A DNA stretch of 64,000 nucleotides from Nocardia sp. BMG111209 (GTDB lineage Bacteria; Actinomycetota; Actinomycetes; Mycobacteriales; Mycobacteriaceae): contig NZ_KB907307.1 of assembly GCF_000381925.1 (NCBI RefSeq), forward strand, positions 1,860,001-1,924,000, in the 5' to 3' direction. The notes under the pieces are model-generated. The model was not told the origin of the DNA. It made no database searches and saw only the letters and a program-made list of their open reading frames with translations. The position numbers and the translations under genes are program-made. Positions 28,767 to 36,604 of the stretch are shown here, one piece after another. How positions within the stretch are numbered: the first letter of the stretch is position 1; each line of letters begins with the position of its first letter.

Positions 28767-29747
28767 ATGAACAGACAGCAGGAGCTCGACGCGATGCGCC
28801 GCATGCTGCGCATCCGCCGGTTCGAGGAAGCCGCGATGGATATCGTGCGCAAGGGCCAGGGCATCGCCGGCTCGGTCCATCTCTGTATCGGCCAGGAGGC
28901 CACCGTCGTCGGATCCTGCCTGGCACTGCGCGCAGACGACTTCATGGTGGGATACCACCGCTCACACGGTCATCCGATCGCGAAGGGCGCGCGGCTCGCG
29001 CCGTTGATGGCCGAGTTGATGGGCCGCAGCACCGGAATCTGCCGCGGCAAGGGCGGTTCCATGCATCTGGCCGATTTCCGGGTCGGCAGTCTCGGCGAGA
29101 CCGCGATCGTCGGGGCGGGTATCCCGCAGGCCGCGGGCGCCGCCTACGCCGCGCGCATCCGCGGCACCGATCAGGTGGCGCTGTCGTTCTTCGGCGACGG
29201 CGGCGCCAATATCGGCTCCTTCCACGAGGGGCTCAACCTCGCCGCGGCCTGGCGGCTCGGCGTCGTATTCGTCTGCGAGAACAACCTTTACGCGATGTCC
29301 ACCGCACTGTCCGACACGATGGCCGCCGACAGTATCGCCGCACGCGCCGCCGCCTACCGGATGCCGGGCGTGAGCGTCGACGGCCAGGATGTGGCCGCCG
29401 TGTACGAGGCGGCCGCCACGGCCGTCGACCGCGCGCGCGACGGCGGCGGCCCGACCCTGATCGAGGCCCGCACCTACCGCTACCGCGACCACGCCGAATA
29501 CGGCGGAATGGATCTGGGCCACCGCGCGATCGAGGAACTCGAACAGTGGCGCACCCGCGATCCGCTGGATCTGTTGCGGGCCCGGCTGCTGACCGGCGGC
29601 GTCGGCGCGGAGGTACTCGACGAGATGGCGGCGGAGGTGGCCGAGGAGGTGCGCGAGGCGGTCCGATTCGCCAGGCGCAGCCCACTTCCCGAGCCCGCCG
29701 CACTGTTCGAGGATCTGTGGGCCACGCCGGTGGAGGTGTCCCGGTGA
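28767..29747 (+). CDS. Thiamine-PP-dependent dehydrogenase E1 component, alpha subunit (acetoin dehydrogenase type)
   Basis: A 326-residue E1 alpha. The thiamine diphosphate motif begins FFGDGGANIG and ends CENN. Substrate-site text GYHRSHGHPIAKG and CRGKGGSMH matches acetoin/pyruvate-dehydrogenase alpha subunits. With the beta subunit it decarboxylates a 2-oxo acid or cleaves a vicinal ketone and passes the acyl group to lipoate. The ATG gives the canonical length; the open frame runs upstream through the operator region without coding meaning. Its stop overlaps the GTG of the beta gene. Confidence 0.88.
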   Translation: MNRQQELDAMRRMLRIRRFEEAAMDIVRKGQGIAGSVHLCIGQEATVVGSCLALRADDFMVGYHRSHGHPIAKGARLAPLMAELMGRSTGICRGKGGSMHLADFRVGSLGETAIVGAGIPQAAGAAYAARIRGTDQVALSFFGDGGANIGSFHEGLNLAAAWRLGVVFVCENNLYAMSTALSDTMAADSIAARAAAYRMPGVSVDGQDVAAVYEAAATAVDRARDGGGPTLIEARTYRYRDHAEYGGMDLGHRAIEELEQWRTRDPLDLLRARLLTGGVGAEVLDEMAAEVAEEVREAVRFARRSPLPEPAALFEDLWATPVEVSR

Positions 29748-30742
29748 CCGTGATGAGCTACCGCGAGGCGATCCGCCGGGCCATGCTCGAGGAGATGCGC
29801 CGTGACCCGAATGTCGTGGTGTTCTGCGAGGACGCGCGCTTCTGGACCATGCCCACGCACGGATTCGTCGACGAGTTCGGGCCGGATCGCGTTCCGATCA
29901 TGCCCATCTCCGAGGAGGGTTTCACCGGTGCGGCGATCGGCGCGGCCATGACCGGCGTGCGGCCGATCGTGGACTACACCATCGCCAATCTCATGTACGT
30001 GGCGTGGGATCAGATCGTCAATCACGCCGCGAAGAACCGCTACCTGTTCGGCGGCCAGGCGAGCGTGCCGATCGTGTTCCGCGCCGCCATGAAGTACGCG
30101 AACGCCACCGCCGCACAGCATTCCGACCGGCCGTACCCGCAACTGATGAACGTGCCCGGCCTCAAGATCGTGGTCCCGGCCACCCCGGCCGACGCGCTCG
30201 GATTGCTGAAATCGGCCATCCGCGACGACGATCCGGTGGTCTACTTCGAACCGCTGCTGCTGTGGGGCAGCAAGGGCGAGGTGCCCGACGGCGAACATCT
30301 GGTCCCGATCGGCCGGGCCGCGGTGGCGCGCGCGGGCCGCGACGTCACCGTCGTGGCGATCGGTGACGCGGTGCCCGCCGCGTTGAAAGCCGCTGCGGCG
30401 CTGGCGGACCGGGGCATCGAGGCGGAGGTGCTCGATCCGCGCACGCTGGTGCCGCTGGACCGCACCGCGATCCTGGAGTCGGTGGCCCGCACCGGCCGGC
30501 TGGTCGTCGCCGATCCCGCCCACCGGACCTGCGGCGCCGCGGCGGAGATCGCCGCCGTGGTGGCCGAGGAGGGTTTCGCGAGCCTGCGGGCCCCCATCGT
30601 GCGGGTGGTCGCCCCGGATGTGCACCCACCGTTCAGTCCCGCGCTGGAACGCCTGATGTATCCCACCCCCGCGCGCATCGCGGCCGCCGCCGAGGCGCTG
30701 GTGACCGGCGCGCCGTCCCCGAAGGAGCTGGTCGGGCCATGA
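29744..30742 (+). CDS. Thiamine-PP-dependent dehydrogenase E1 component, beta subunit
   Basis: A 332-residue transketolase-like beta subunit. It starts VTVMSYREAIRRAMLEEMRR and contains the ThDP-activating glutamate region MPISEEGFTGAAIGAAMTG. The C-terminal transketolase domain has AEVLDPRTLVPLDR. It pairs with the alpha subunit in an alpha2beta2 E1. The GTG start overlaps the alpha stop as GTGA; an ATG three codons later is an alternative. The 3' end overlaps the lipoyl protein start (ATGA). Confidence 0.9.
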   Translation: MTVMSYREAIRRAMLEEMRRDPNVVVFCEDARFWTMPTHGFVDEFGPDRVPIMPISEEGFTGAAIGAAMTGVRPIVDYTIANLMYVAWDQIVNHAAKNRYLFGGQASVPIVFRAAMKYANATAAQHSDRPYPQLMNVPGLKIVVPATPADALGLLKSAIRDDDPVVYFEPLLLWGSKGEVPDGEHLVPIGRAAVARAGRDVTVVAIGDAVPAALKAAAALADRGIEAEVLDPRTLVPLDRTAILESVARTGRLVVADPAHRTCGAAAEIAAVVAEEGFASLRAPIVRVVAPDVHPPFSPALERLMYPTPARIAAAAEALVTGAPSPKELVGP

Positions 30743-30993
30743 GCGAGCCGGTGGAGGTCAACCTCCCGCAATTCGGCATGGGTATGACCGAAGGCACTGT
30801 CCTGCAATGGTTCAAGCAGGAGGGTGAACCGGTCGTCGAGGACGAGGACATCGCCGAGGTGGAGGCGGAGAAGATCACTGTCATGGTGATCGCGCCCGAA
30901 TCCGGCACGCTGACCAGGATTCTCGTCGCCCCCGGGGAGACCGTCCCGGTCTTCACCACCCTCGCCCTCATCGACGGCGGGGAGGAGCGGTGA
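30739..30993 (+). CDS. Free-standing lipoyl-domain protein
   Basis: An 84-residue single biotinyl/lipoyl domain, with the target lysine at residue 45 in EAEKITV. It has no peripheral-subunit-binding or acyltransferase domain, unlike normal E2 proteins of 400 or more residues. It is coupled to E1 beta by an ATGA overlap and to the next SDR by GTGA, so it is likely the acyl or electron acceptor for this E1. No E2 catalytic domain or dihydrolipoamide dehydrogenase is in the cluster; those could come from housekeeping complexes. Confidence 0.9.
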   Translation: MSEPVEVNLPQFGMGMTEGTVLQWFKQEGEPVVEDEDIAEVEAEKITVMVIAPESGTLTRILVAPGETVPVFTTLALIDGGEER

Positions 30994-31844
30994 CCGGCGC
31001 CGAAGGCAATTCCGGCCGGGTGGCGGGCAAGGTCGCGATCGTCACCGGGGGCGGGCAGGCCGACGGGCCCGGCATCGGCACCGGCAAGGCCACCGCGATC
31101 CTGCTGGCCCGCCACGGCGCCGACATCGTCCTGGTCGATCGCGAACCCGCCCGCGCCGAACTCACCCGCGCGGAGATCGAGGAGGCCGGCGGCCGCGCGG
31201 TGGTGTTCGCGGGCGATGTCACCGACAGCGCCGACTGCGCGCGGGCCGTGCACACCGCACTGGACCGCTTCGGCCGGCTCGACGTACTGATCAACAATGT
31301 CGGTGTCTCGCAACCGGGGAGCATCCTCGACACCGATGAACAGACCTGGGACCGGATGCAGCAGATCAACCTGAAATCCGTCTATCTGATGTCGCGCCGG
31401 GCGATTCCGGCGATGACCGCCGGCGGCGGCGGTTCGATCGTGAACGTCTCCTCGATCGGCGCGCTGCGCGCGATCGGCTTCGCCGCCTACTCCGCCGCCA
31501 AGGGCGGAATGATCTCGCTCTCGCAGGAAATGGCTGCCGCGCACGGACCTCAGGGCATCCGGGTCAACGTCGTGGTCCCGGGTTCGGTGCAGACCCCGCG
31601 CACCAAGGGCGCGTCCGAGAAGCTGGGCCAGGACCTGCAACGCATCCGCGACACCGCGGCCGCCGTCCTGCCGCTGGGTCGCGTCACCGTCGGCACGGGC
31701 TGGGACATCGGCTGGGCCGCACTGTTCTTCGCCTCCGACGAATCGCAGTGGATCACCGGTCAGGTGCTCACCGCCGACGGCGGGGCGAGCGTCACGCTGC
31801 CCGCGGTGGCGCTCGCGGGCCTGCGGCTGCCGGGGGATTCGTGA
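30990..31844 (+). CDS. Short-chain dehydrogenase/reductase
   Basis: A 284-residue SDR. The cofactor motif is extended (TGGGQADGPGIGTG), a variant with an insertion seen in some SDR subfamilies. NNVG is near residue 100 and the catalytic residues are in NVSSIGALRAIGFAAYSAAKG. The aspartate in VLVDRE suggests NAD. It starts at GTG overlapping the lipoyl gene and ends overlapping an NTF2-like gene, so the whole right arm is tightly coupled. Probably a diol or hydroxy-acid dehydrogenase. Confidence 0.9.
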   Translation: MTGAEGNSGRVAGKVAIVTGGGQADGPGIGTGKATAILLARHGADIVLVDREPARAELTRAEIEEAGGRAVVFAGDVTDSADCARAVHTALDRFGRLDVLINNVGVSQPGSILDTDEQTWDRMQQINLKSVYLMSRRAIPAMTAGGGGSIVNVSSIGALRAIGFAAYSAAKGGMISLSQEMAAAHGPQGIRVNVVVPGSVQTPRTKGASEKLGQDLQRIRDTAAAVLPLGRVTVGTGWDIGWAALFFASDESQWITGQVLTADGGASVTLPAVALAGLRLPGDS

Positions 31845-32191
31845 ACCCCGCCGACCTGTTCACCACCTGGGGCGCCGCCTGGGTCACCCGCGACCCCGCC
31901 GAGCGGCTGCGCCGGTTCGAGCAATGCTGTACGGAGAACATCGAATTCGTGCCGCCGGACGAGCGGCCGGTGATCCGCGGCCGCGCGGCGCTCGCCCGGC
32001 ACGTCACCGAGTACACCGCCGCCTGGCCCCCGGGCGTCGGTTTCGAACTGGCCCGGCCACCGGACACCCACCACGGTTACAGCCGCGGCATCGTGCGCTG
32101 GCTGTTCCCCGCCACGATCGCGGTGGGCTGCGACATCATCCGCATCGACGGCGGCCGCATCGCCTCGATGCTGGTCTTCGCCGAGCCGTGA
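31841..32191 (+). CDS. SnoaL/NTF2-like protein
   Basis: A 116-residue protein that fits the NTF2-like fold: N-terminal helices (WVTRDPAERLRRFEQCC), a short ENIEFVPPDE strand, GRAALARHVTEY, and C-terminal strands ending CDIIRIDGGRIASMLVFAE. Such proteins act as isomerases, dehydratases, hydroxylases or binding proteins for ring compounds. The GTG start overlaps the SDR stop. Specific chemistry is not evident. Confidence 0.75.
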   Translation: MNPADLFTTWGAAWVTRDPAERLRRFEQCCTENIEFVPPDERPVIRGRAALARHVTEYTAAWPPGVGFELARPPDTHHGYSRGIVRWLFPATIAVGCDIIRIDGGRIASMLVFAEP

Positions 32192-32246
32192 CGATCACCC
32201 CCACACCATGATTCGCGCGCACATCCCTACGAAAGAAGGTGCACCA

Positions 32247-33695
32247 GTGACCGCCAACGGCACCCACGACGCCCGGCGGATCCGGGATTCGCTCGGCCAC
32301 GTCGTCATCGACGCCGACGCTCATCACGTCGAGATCAGCGTGGCATTCGCCGATTTCGTCCGCGACCACGGCGGCGGCGCGCTGCTCGACGACCCGGCGG
32401 TCCGTGCCCTGGGCCTGTCCGACGCCGCCGGCGAGCAGGTGCCGGCGCTGGAACAGCGCCGGCGGCAGCACATCTCGGCCCGGCCGGTGTGGTGGACCCC
32501 GGCCGACACCCTCGACTACGCCAGCGTCACGATGCCCGCGCTGTATCACGAACGCCTCGGCGAGGCGGGTATCGACTTCGCGGTGGTGTACCCGTCGCGC
32601 GGCCTGACGCTGCTGTCGCTGGAACGCGAGGACACCCGGGTCGGCCTGGCCCGGCTCTACAACGAGTACGTCGCCGAGATCTACGCGCCCTACCGGGATC
32701 GGTTGTCGCCGGTGGCGGTGATCCCCGCACACACCCCCGCCGAGGGCGTCGCGGCGCTGGAGCACGCCACCGCGATCGGGTTGCGCGCGGCGCTGATGCC
32801 CTCGTTCGTGTGGCGGCCGATACCGGCGTTCGCGGATGCCCCGCCGCAGTACCGATCCCGGTTGCAGCGCATCGACAACTTCGGCCTGGACAGCGAATAC
32901 GACTACGACCCGTTCTGGGCGAAGGCGGTGGAGCTGGATGTGCCGCTGTCCTGCCACACCTCCGGATTCAAACTGCCCGGCCATTTCACGCCCTCCAACT
33001 ATTCCTTCGCCGCAGGACATTTCGCCGCCGTCGGGGAGGGCACCGCGAAATCGCTGTTCCTCGGCGGCGTCACCACCCGCTTCCCCGGCCTGCGGATCGC
33101 CCTGCTGGAGGGCGGTGTCGCCGTGGGCGTGCGGGTGTACGGAGATCTGGTGTCGCGCTTCGAGAAACGCGGCCGCCGGGGCCTGGGCCGGCTGGATCCG
33201 GCCCGGCTCGACGGCGCGGAACTGCACCGGCTGGCCGGCCGCTACGCGCCGGGCCTCACCCGGTACACACCCGAACAGCTGATCCCGGGCACCTCCGCAC
33301 CCGACGGGCAGGTCGACGATTTCGCCGCCAGCGGCGTCACCTCGGCGGCCGATATCCGGGACGCGTTCTCCCGCAACTTCTTCTGGGGCTGTGAGGGTGA
33401 CGATCCGCTGGTCGGCCTCGCCTGGGACGATCGGGTGAATCCGCTCGGCGCCACGCTGCCCGCGATGATGGGCTCCGACCTCGGCCACTGGGACGTGCCG
33501 TCGTTCACGCTGCCGCTGGTCGAGGCGTACGAACTCGTCGAGGACGCAATCCTCACGCCCGCACAGTTCGAGGAGTTCACCTGCACCAACGCCGTGCGGT
33601 ACTACGCCGGCGCCGGTTCGTCGTTCTTCGCCGGGACCGCGGTCGCGGCCGACGTGGAGCGCATCCGATCCGCACACTGGGAGCGCACGGCATGA
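32247..33695 (+). CDS. Amidohydrolase-2 family hydrolase/decarboxylase
   Basis: A 482-residue metal-dependent TIM-barrel protein. Key sites seen: VVIDADAHH near the N-terminus, VPLSCHTSGFK in the middle, and MMGSDLGHWDVPS near the C-terminus, which fits the conserved aspartate. The size (longer than the 300-residue ACMSD type) matches actinobacterial amidohydrolases found with Rieske oxygenases and P450s. Likely opens a ring or decarboxylates an intermediate. The GTG start is preferred because GAAAGAAGG lies seven bases upstream; an in-frame ATG 39 bp earlier lacks such a site. The stop overlaps the Rieske gene. Confidence 0.83.
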   Translation: MTANGTHDARRIRDSLGHVVIDADAHHVEISVAFADFVRDHGGGALLDDPAVRALGLSDAAGEQVPALEQRRRQHISARPVWWTPADTLDYASVTMPALYHERLGEAGIDFAVVYPSRGLTLLSLEREDTRVGLARLYNEYVAEIYAPYRDRLSPVAVIPAHTPAEGVAALEHATAIGLRAALMPSFVWRPIPAFADAPPQYRSRLQRIDNFGLDSEYDYDPFWAKAVELDVPLSCHTSGFKLPGHFTPSNYSFAAGHFAAVGEGTAKSLFLGGVTTRFPGLRIALLEGGVAVGVRVYGDLVSRFEKRGRRGLGRLDPARLDGAELHRLAGRYAPGLTRYTPEQLIPGTSAPDGQVDDFAASGVTSAADIRDAFSRNFFWGCEGDDPLVGLAWDDRVNPLGATLPAMMGSDLGHWDVPSFTLPLVEAYELVEDAILTPAQFEEFTCTNAVRYYAGAGSSFFAGTAVAADVERIRSAHWERTA

Positions 33696-34852
33696 CACCC
33701 GAGATGCAACGCGAACTGGGCCGCCGCACCCTGGCCCTGATCGACGGCAGGACCACCGACATGGCCGAGCACATCATGGCGGAGCCGCTGGCGGGCTACC
33801 GGTCCGCCGAGGTGTTCGAGCGGGAACGGCAGCTGATCTTCGGCCGGTACCCGATGTTCGTCGGCCTGAGTTGCGATCTGCCGCAACCGGGTTCGTGGTT
33901 CACCTTCGACGCCACCGGCACCCCGATCCTGGTCACCCGCGACGCGTCCGGACGGGTCCGGGCCCTGCTCAACATGTGCCGGCACCGCGGCGTGCGCGTG
34001 GTGGAATCCGGCCGCGGCACCCGGGCACGCCGCTTCACCTGCCCGTTCCACGCCTGGTCCTACGACATCGACGGCACGCTGGTCGGCGTCACCGGCCCCG
34101 ACGGTTTCACCGAATTGCGCCGGGAGGAGCGGGGTCTGGTCGAACTGCCCGCCGAGGAGCGCCACGGGATGCTGTTCGTGGCGGCCCATCCCGACGCGGC
34201 GTTCACCGTCGACGAATATCTCGGCGGACTGGCGGATCAGTTCGCGTCCTTCGGTTTCCGGAGCTGGCAGTCGATCGCCGCGCCGCATCCGCATCCGGTG
34301 CGGGCGAATTGGAAGGTGGCGTGGGGCACGCATCTGGAGACCTACCATTTCGCGTATCTGCACAAGGCCACCGCGGGCCCGCTGGTCCACGGCAACACCT
34401 CGATCGCCGACTTCTACGGCGACCACGCGCTGATGACCTCCACCATGCGCACCGTGGACCGGTTGCGCGAGGTGCCCGAGGAGCAGTGGCGGCCGGTCGA
34501 CGACGGGCAGATCAACCTGAACTACCGGCTGTTCCCGAACCTGAGTTTCTCGGTGGTGGCCGATCGGCTGGAGATCTTCACCATCTATCCCGGTGAATCC
34601 CTGCACGAGACGGTGGCCTGGCATCACGCCTACCGCCGCACGGCGCCGTCCCCGGAGGAGGCGGACGCGCTGGACAAGGAGGTGCGCTGGGCCTGCCAGA
34701 CCGTGGTCGACAACGAGGACTACGCGATGGCCGCCAAGGTCGGCGCGGCGATGCGTTCCCCCTACACCCCAGACACGATGGTGTTCGGCCGCAACGAGCC
34801 GGTCATGCAGCACATGGCGCTGGTCCTGCGCCGGGCGATGGCGCAGCCGTGA
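33692..34852 (+). CDS. Rieske non-heme iron oxygenase, alpha subunit
   Basis: A 386-residue ring-hydroxylating oxygenase. The Rieske [2Fe-2S] ligands are in MCRHRGVRVV and FTCPFHAWSYD (C-x-H and C-x2-H). The mononuclear iron ligands are probably the two histidines of ETYHFAYLH and an aspartate in VVDNEDYAMA. It uses O2 and electrons to hydroxylate a ring or demethylate a substrate. No beta subunit, ferredoxin or reductase is encoded nearby, so the enzyme is probably an alpha-only type with borrowed redox partners. It is coupled by ATGA upstream and GTGA downstream. Confidence 0.93.
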   Translation: MTPEMQRELGRRTLALIDGRTTDMAEHIMAEPLAGYRSAEVFERERQLIFGRYPMFVGLSCDLPQPGSWFTFDATGTPILVTRDASGRVRALLNMCRHRGVRVVESGRGTRARRFTCPFHAWSYDIDGTLVGVTGPDGFTELRREERGLVELPAEERHGMLFVAAHPDAAFTVDEYLGGLADQFASFGFRSWQSIAAPHPHPVRANWKVAWGTHLETYHFAYLHKATAGPLVHGNTSIADFYGDHALMTSTMRTVDRLREVPEEQWRPVDDGQINLNYRLFPNLSFSVVADRLEIFTIYPGESLHETVAWHHAYRRTAPSPEEADALDKEVRWACQTVVDNEDYAMAAKVGAAMRSPYTPDTMVFGRNEPVMQHMALVLRRAMAQP

Positions 34853-35622
34853 CCGGCCCACTGCGCGACCGGGTCGCGATCGTCACCGGTGCGGGACATG
34901 CGGCGGGCCGCGGGTACGCCGTGGCCCTCGCCGCGGCCGGGGCCCGGGTCGTGGTGGCCGACAGCGTCGCCGACGCGGGCAAGCGGACCGTCGAGCTGAT
35001 CGAACAGACCGGTGGCACTGCGGTTTTCGCGCCCCTCGAGGTCACCGACGAGGACAGTGTCCGCACCACCGTCGCGCTCGCGCTGGACGGCTTCGGCCGG
35101 TTGGACGTGCTGGTCAACAACCCGAATCGCTACGGCGACACCCGCTACACCCCGCTGGCGGACATGACGATCGAGCACTGGGATCGGACCATGGCGGTGA
35201 TGGTGCGCGGCACCTTCCTGATGTGCAAGGCCGCCGCACCCGCGCTGGCCGGCGCACCGCATCCGGCCATCGTGAACCACACCTCCGCGGCCGCCTACGG
35301 CGTGCGGAACTGGCTGGACTACGGCACCGCCCGCGCGGCGGTGATCGGCATGACCAAATCGCTGGCCAAAGAGCTTGCCCCGCAGCATATTCGGGTCAAT
35401 GCACTGTGCGTCGGCAGCATGGCCGTCGAGGCGATCGAACTCGGCGTGCTCGAACGTGCCGAACAGATGACGAGCACACCGGATTTCGCCCGGCAGCTCA
35501 TCCCCCGCGTCGCCACCGCCGACGACGTCGCCGGGCCGATCGTCTTCCTCGCGAGCGAGGCGTCGGGATATATGACCGGCCAGACGATCTCGTTCGACGG
35601 CGGCAAGTACTTCCTCGGCTGA
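34849..35622 (+). CDS. SDR-family protein with altered catalytic lysine
   Basis: A 257-residue SDR fold with cofactor motif TGAGHAAGRG (residues 14-23). The catalytic serine and tyrosine are recognisable (Ser146, Tyr158), but the residue four after the tyrosine, nearly always lysine, is Arg162 (codon CGC at 35332-35334). The usual NNAG is NNPN. It may be a weak or non-oxidoreductase SDR, or use arginine for the proton relay. It lies between the Rieske oxygenase, which it overlaps, and an NTF2-like gene 9 bp downstream. Confidence 0.85.
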   Translation: MTGPLRDRVAIVTGAGHAAGRGYAVALAAAGARVVVADSVADAGKRTVELIEQTGGTAVFAPLEVTDEDSVRTTVALALDGFGRLDVLVNNPNRYGDTRYTPLADMTIEHWDRTMAVMVRGTFLMCKAAAPALAGAPHPAIVNHTSAAAYGVRNWLDYGTARAAVIGMTKSLAKELAPQHIRVNALCVGSMAVEAIELGVLERAEQMTSTPDFARQLIPRVATADDVAGPIVFLASEASGYMTGQTISFDGGKYFLG

Positions 35623-35631
35623 GAGGTCATC

Positions 35632-36045
35632 GTGACATCCCGGACCCCCTTGCAGATCATGGAATTGCTGTCGGCGACATGGCATCCCGACGCCATGGGC
35701 GATCCCGCGACGGCGCAGCGCTGGGCGGAGCTGTTCGACGAGGACATCGTGCTGATCGAGCCGGATTCGCTGCCGCACGGTGGCCGGCACCAGGGACTCG
35801 ACGGCTTCCGCGCGGCCCAGGCGGGCATGCGCGAGCTGTGGGAGCAGCGCATCGAGAGCGCCGAATACTGGCAGTGCGCACCCGACCGGGCCGTGCTGCG
35901 GATCGTCATCCGCTGGACCGCCCGCGCCACCGGACGCTCGGTGCTGCTGCCGATGATCGATCTGATCCGGGTCCGCGACGGCCGGATCGTGGCGGTGGAG
36001 GCGTTCGTGCACGACACCGCCGCGCTGCTCGCGACGCTCCCGTGA
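35632..36045 (+). CDS. SnoaL/NTF2-like protein
   Basis: A 137-residue NTF2-fold protein: N-terminal helix LQIMELLSATWHPDA, AQRWAELFDEDIVLIEPDS, GLDGFRAAQAGMREL and the C-terminal strands PMIDLIRVRDGRIVAVEAFV. It is the last gene of the rightward arm and starts at GTG 9 bp after the SDR. Possible roles are those of the family (isomerase, cyclase, epoxide hydrolase-like or binding protein); none can be chosen. Confidence 0.75.
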   Translation: MTSRTPLQIMELLSATWHPDAMGDPATAQRWAELFDEDIVLIEPDSLPHGGRHQGLDGFRAAQAGMRELWEQRIESAEYWQCAPDRAVLRIVIRWTARATGRSVLLPMIDLIRVRDGRIVAVEAFVHDTAALLATLP

Positions 36046-36053
36046 GGGCGGCG

Positions 36054-36497
36054 CTATTCCGCGAGCCGGGCGGCATAGTCGGCGCGGCCCGCCTCGTCGA
36101 TGAGCTCGAGCCGGAAGCCGTCGGCGCGCACGAGATAGGCGAAAACAGTGGGCGCGCCGTCGGATCCGGGCCGGGTCATCTCCAGCCGCCAGCCCTCGGC
36201 GCCGAGCCGCCGCACATCACCGGCCAGATCGTCGGTCCAGTAGGCGAAGTGGTGCAGCCGCGGCCGGTCGGTGGCCCAGATGGTGCCCGGCGCACCGGCG
36301 ATCAGGTCGAGGTGGATCGGCCCGCCGCGCGAGACGCACGACGTCGGCCGGGGCTGGGGTACGCCGTCGACGGTGTGCAGTACGCCCGGCCCGGCGGTCG
36401 GCGTCGTCCACGACACACCGAGCGCGGCGGTGAGCGCACGCATGGACCCGTCCAGATCGCCGGTGCTGATCCCGATGTGGAAAGGAATGGCATCCAT
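36054..36497 (-). CDS. VOC (glyoxalase/extradiol dioxygenase-fold) protein
   Basis: A 147-residue vicinal-oxygen-chelate protein. The metal-ligand histidine and glutamate candidates are in IPFHIGISTGDLD and FRLELIDEAG, with HHFAYWTDDLAGDV between. The architecture is one pair of beta-alpha-beta-beta-beta modules. It could be a lyase, isomerase or dioxygenase. The ATG has GGGGAGC upstream. It is divergent from the P450 gene across operator copy 2 and convergent, 8 bp apart, with the NTF2-like gene. Confidence 0.82.
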   Translation of the reverse strand: MDAIPFHIGISTGDLDGSMRALTAALGVSWTTPTAGPGVLHTVDGVPQPRPTSCVSRGGPIHLDLIAGAPGTIWATDRPRLHHFAYWTDDLAGDVRRLGAEGWRLEMTRPGSDGAPTVFAYLVRADGFRLELIDEAGRADYAARLAE

Positions 36498-36552
36498 GCC
36501 CGCTCCCCGGTTGACCGTCCCGAAAACACCAGCGTACCATTGCTTTTCATTA

Positions 36553-36572
36553 ATGTAAGAGACCCCTTGCAT
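36553..36572. promoter_or_regulatory. Cluster operator copy 2 (20-bp inverted repeat)
   Basis: ATGTAAGAGACCCCTTGCAT matches operator copy 1 (28643-28662) at 17 of 20 positions, with the same arms and spacing (arm CTTGCAT identical, the other with one mismatch). It lies between the divergent VOC and P450 genes, in a short AT-rich promoter region. Confidence 0.7.
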
Positions 36573-36604
36573 ATATTTCGTTGCCGGCCGAAGGACACGA
36601 TGCC

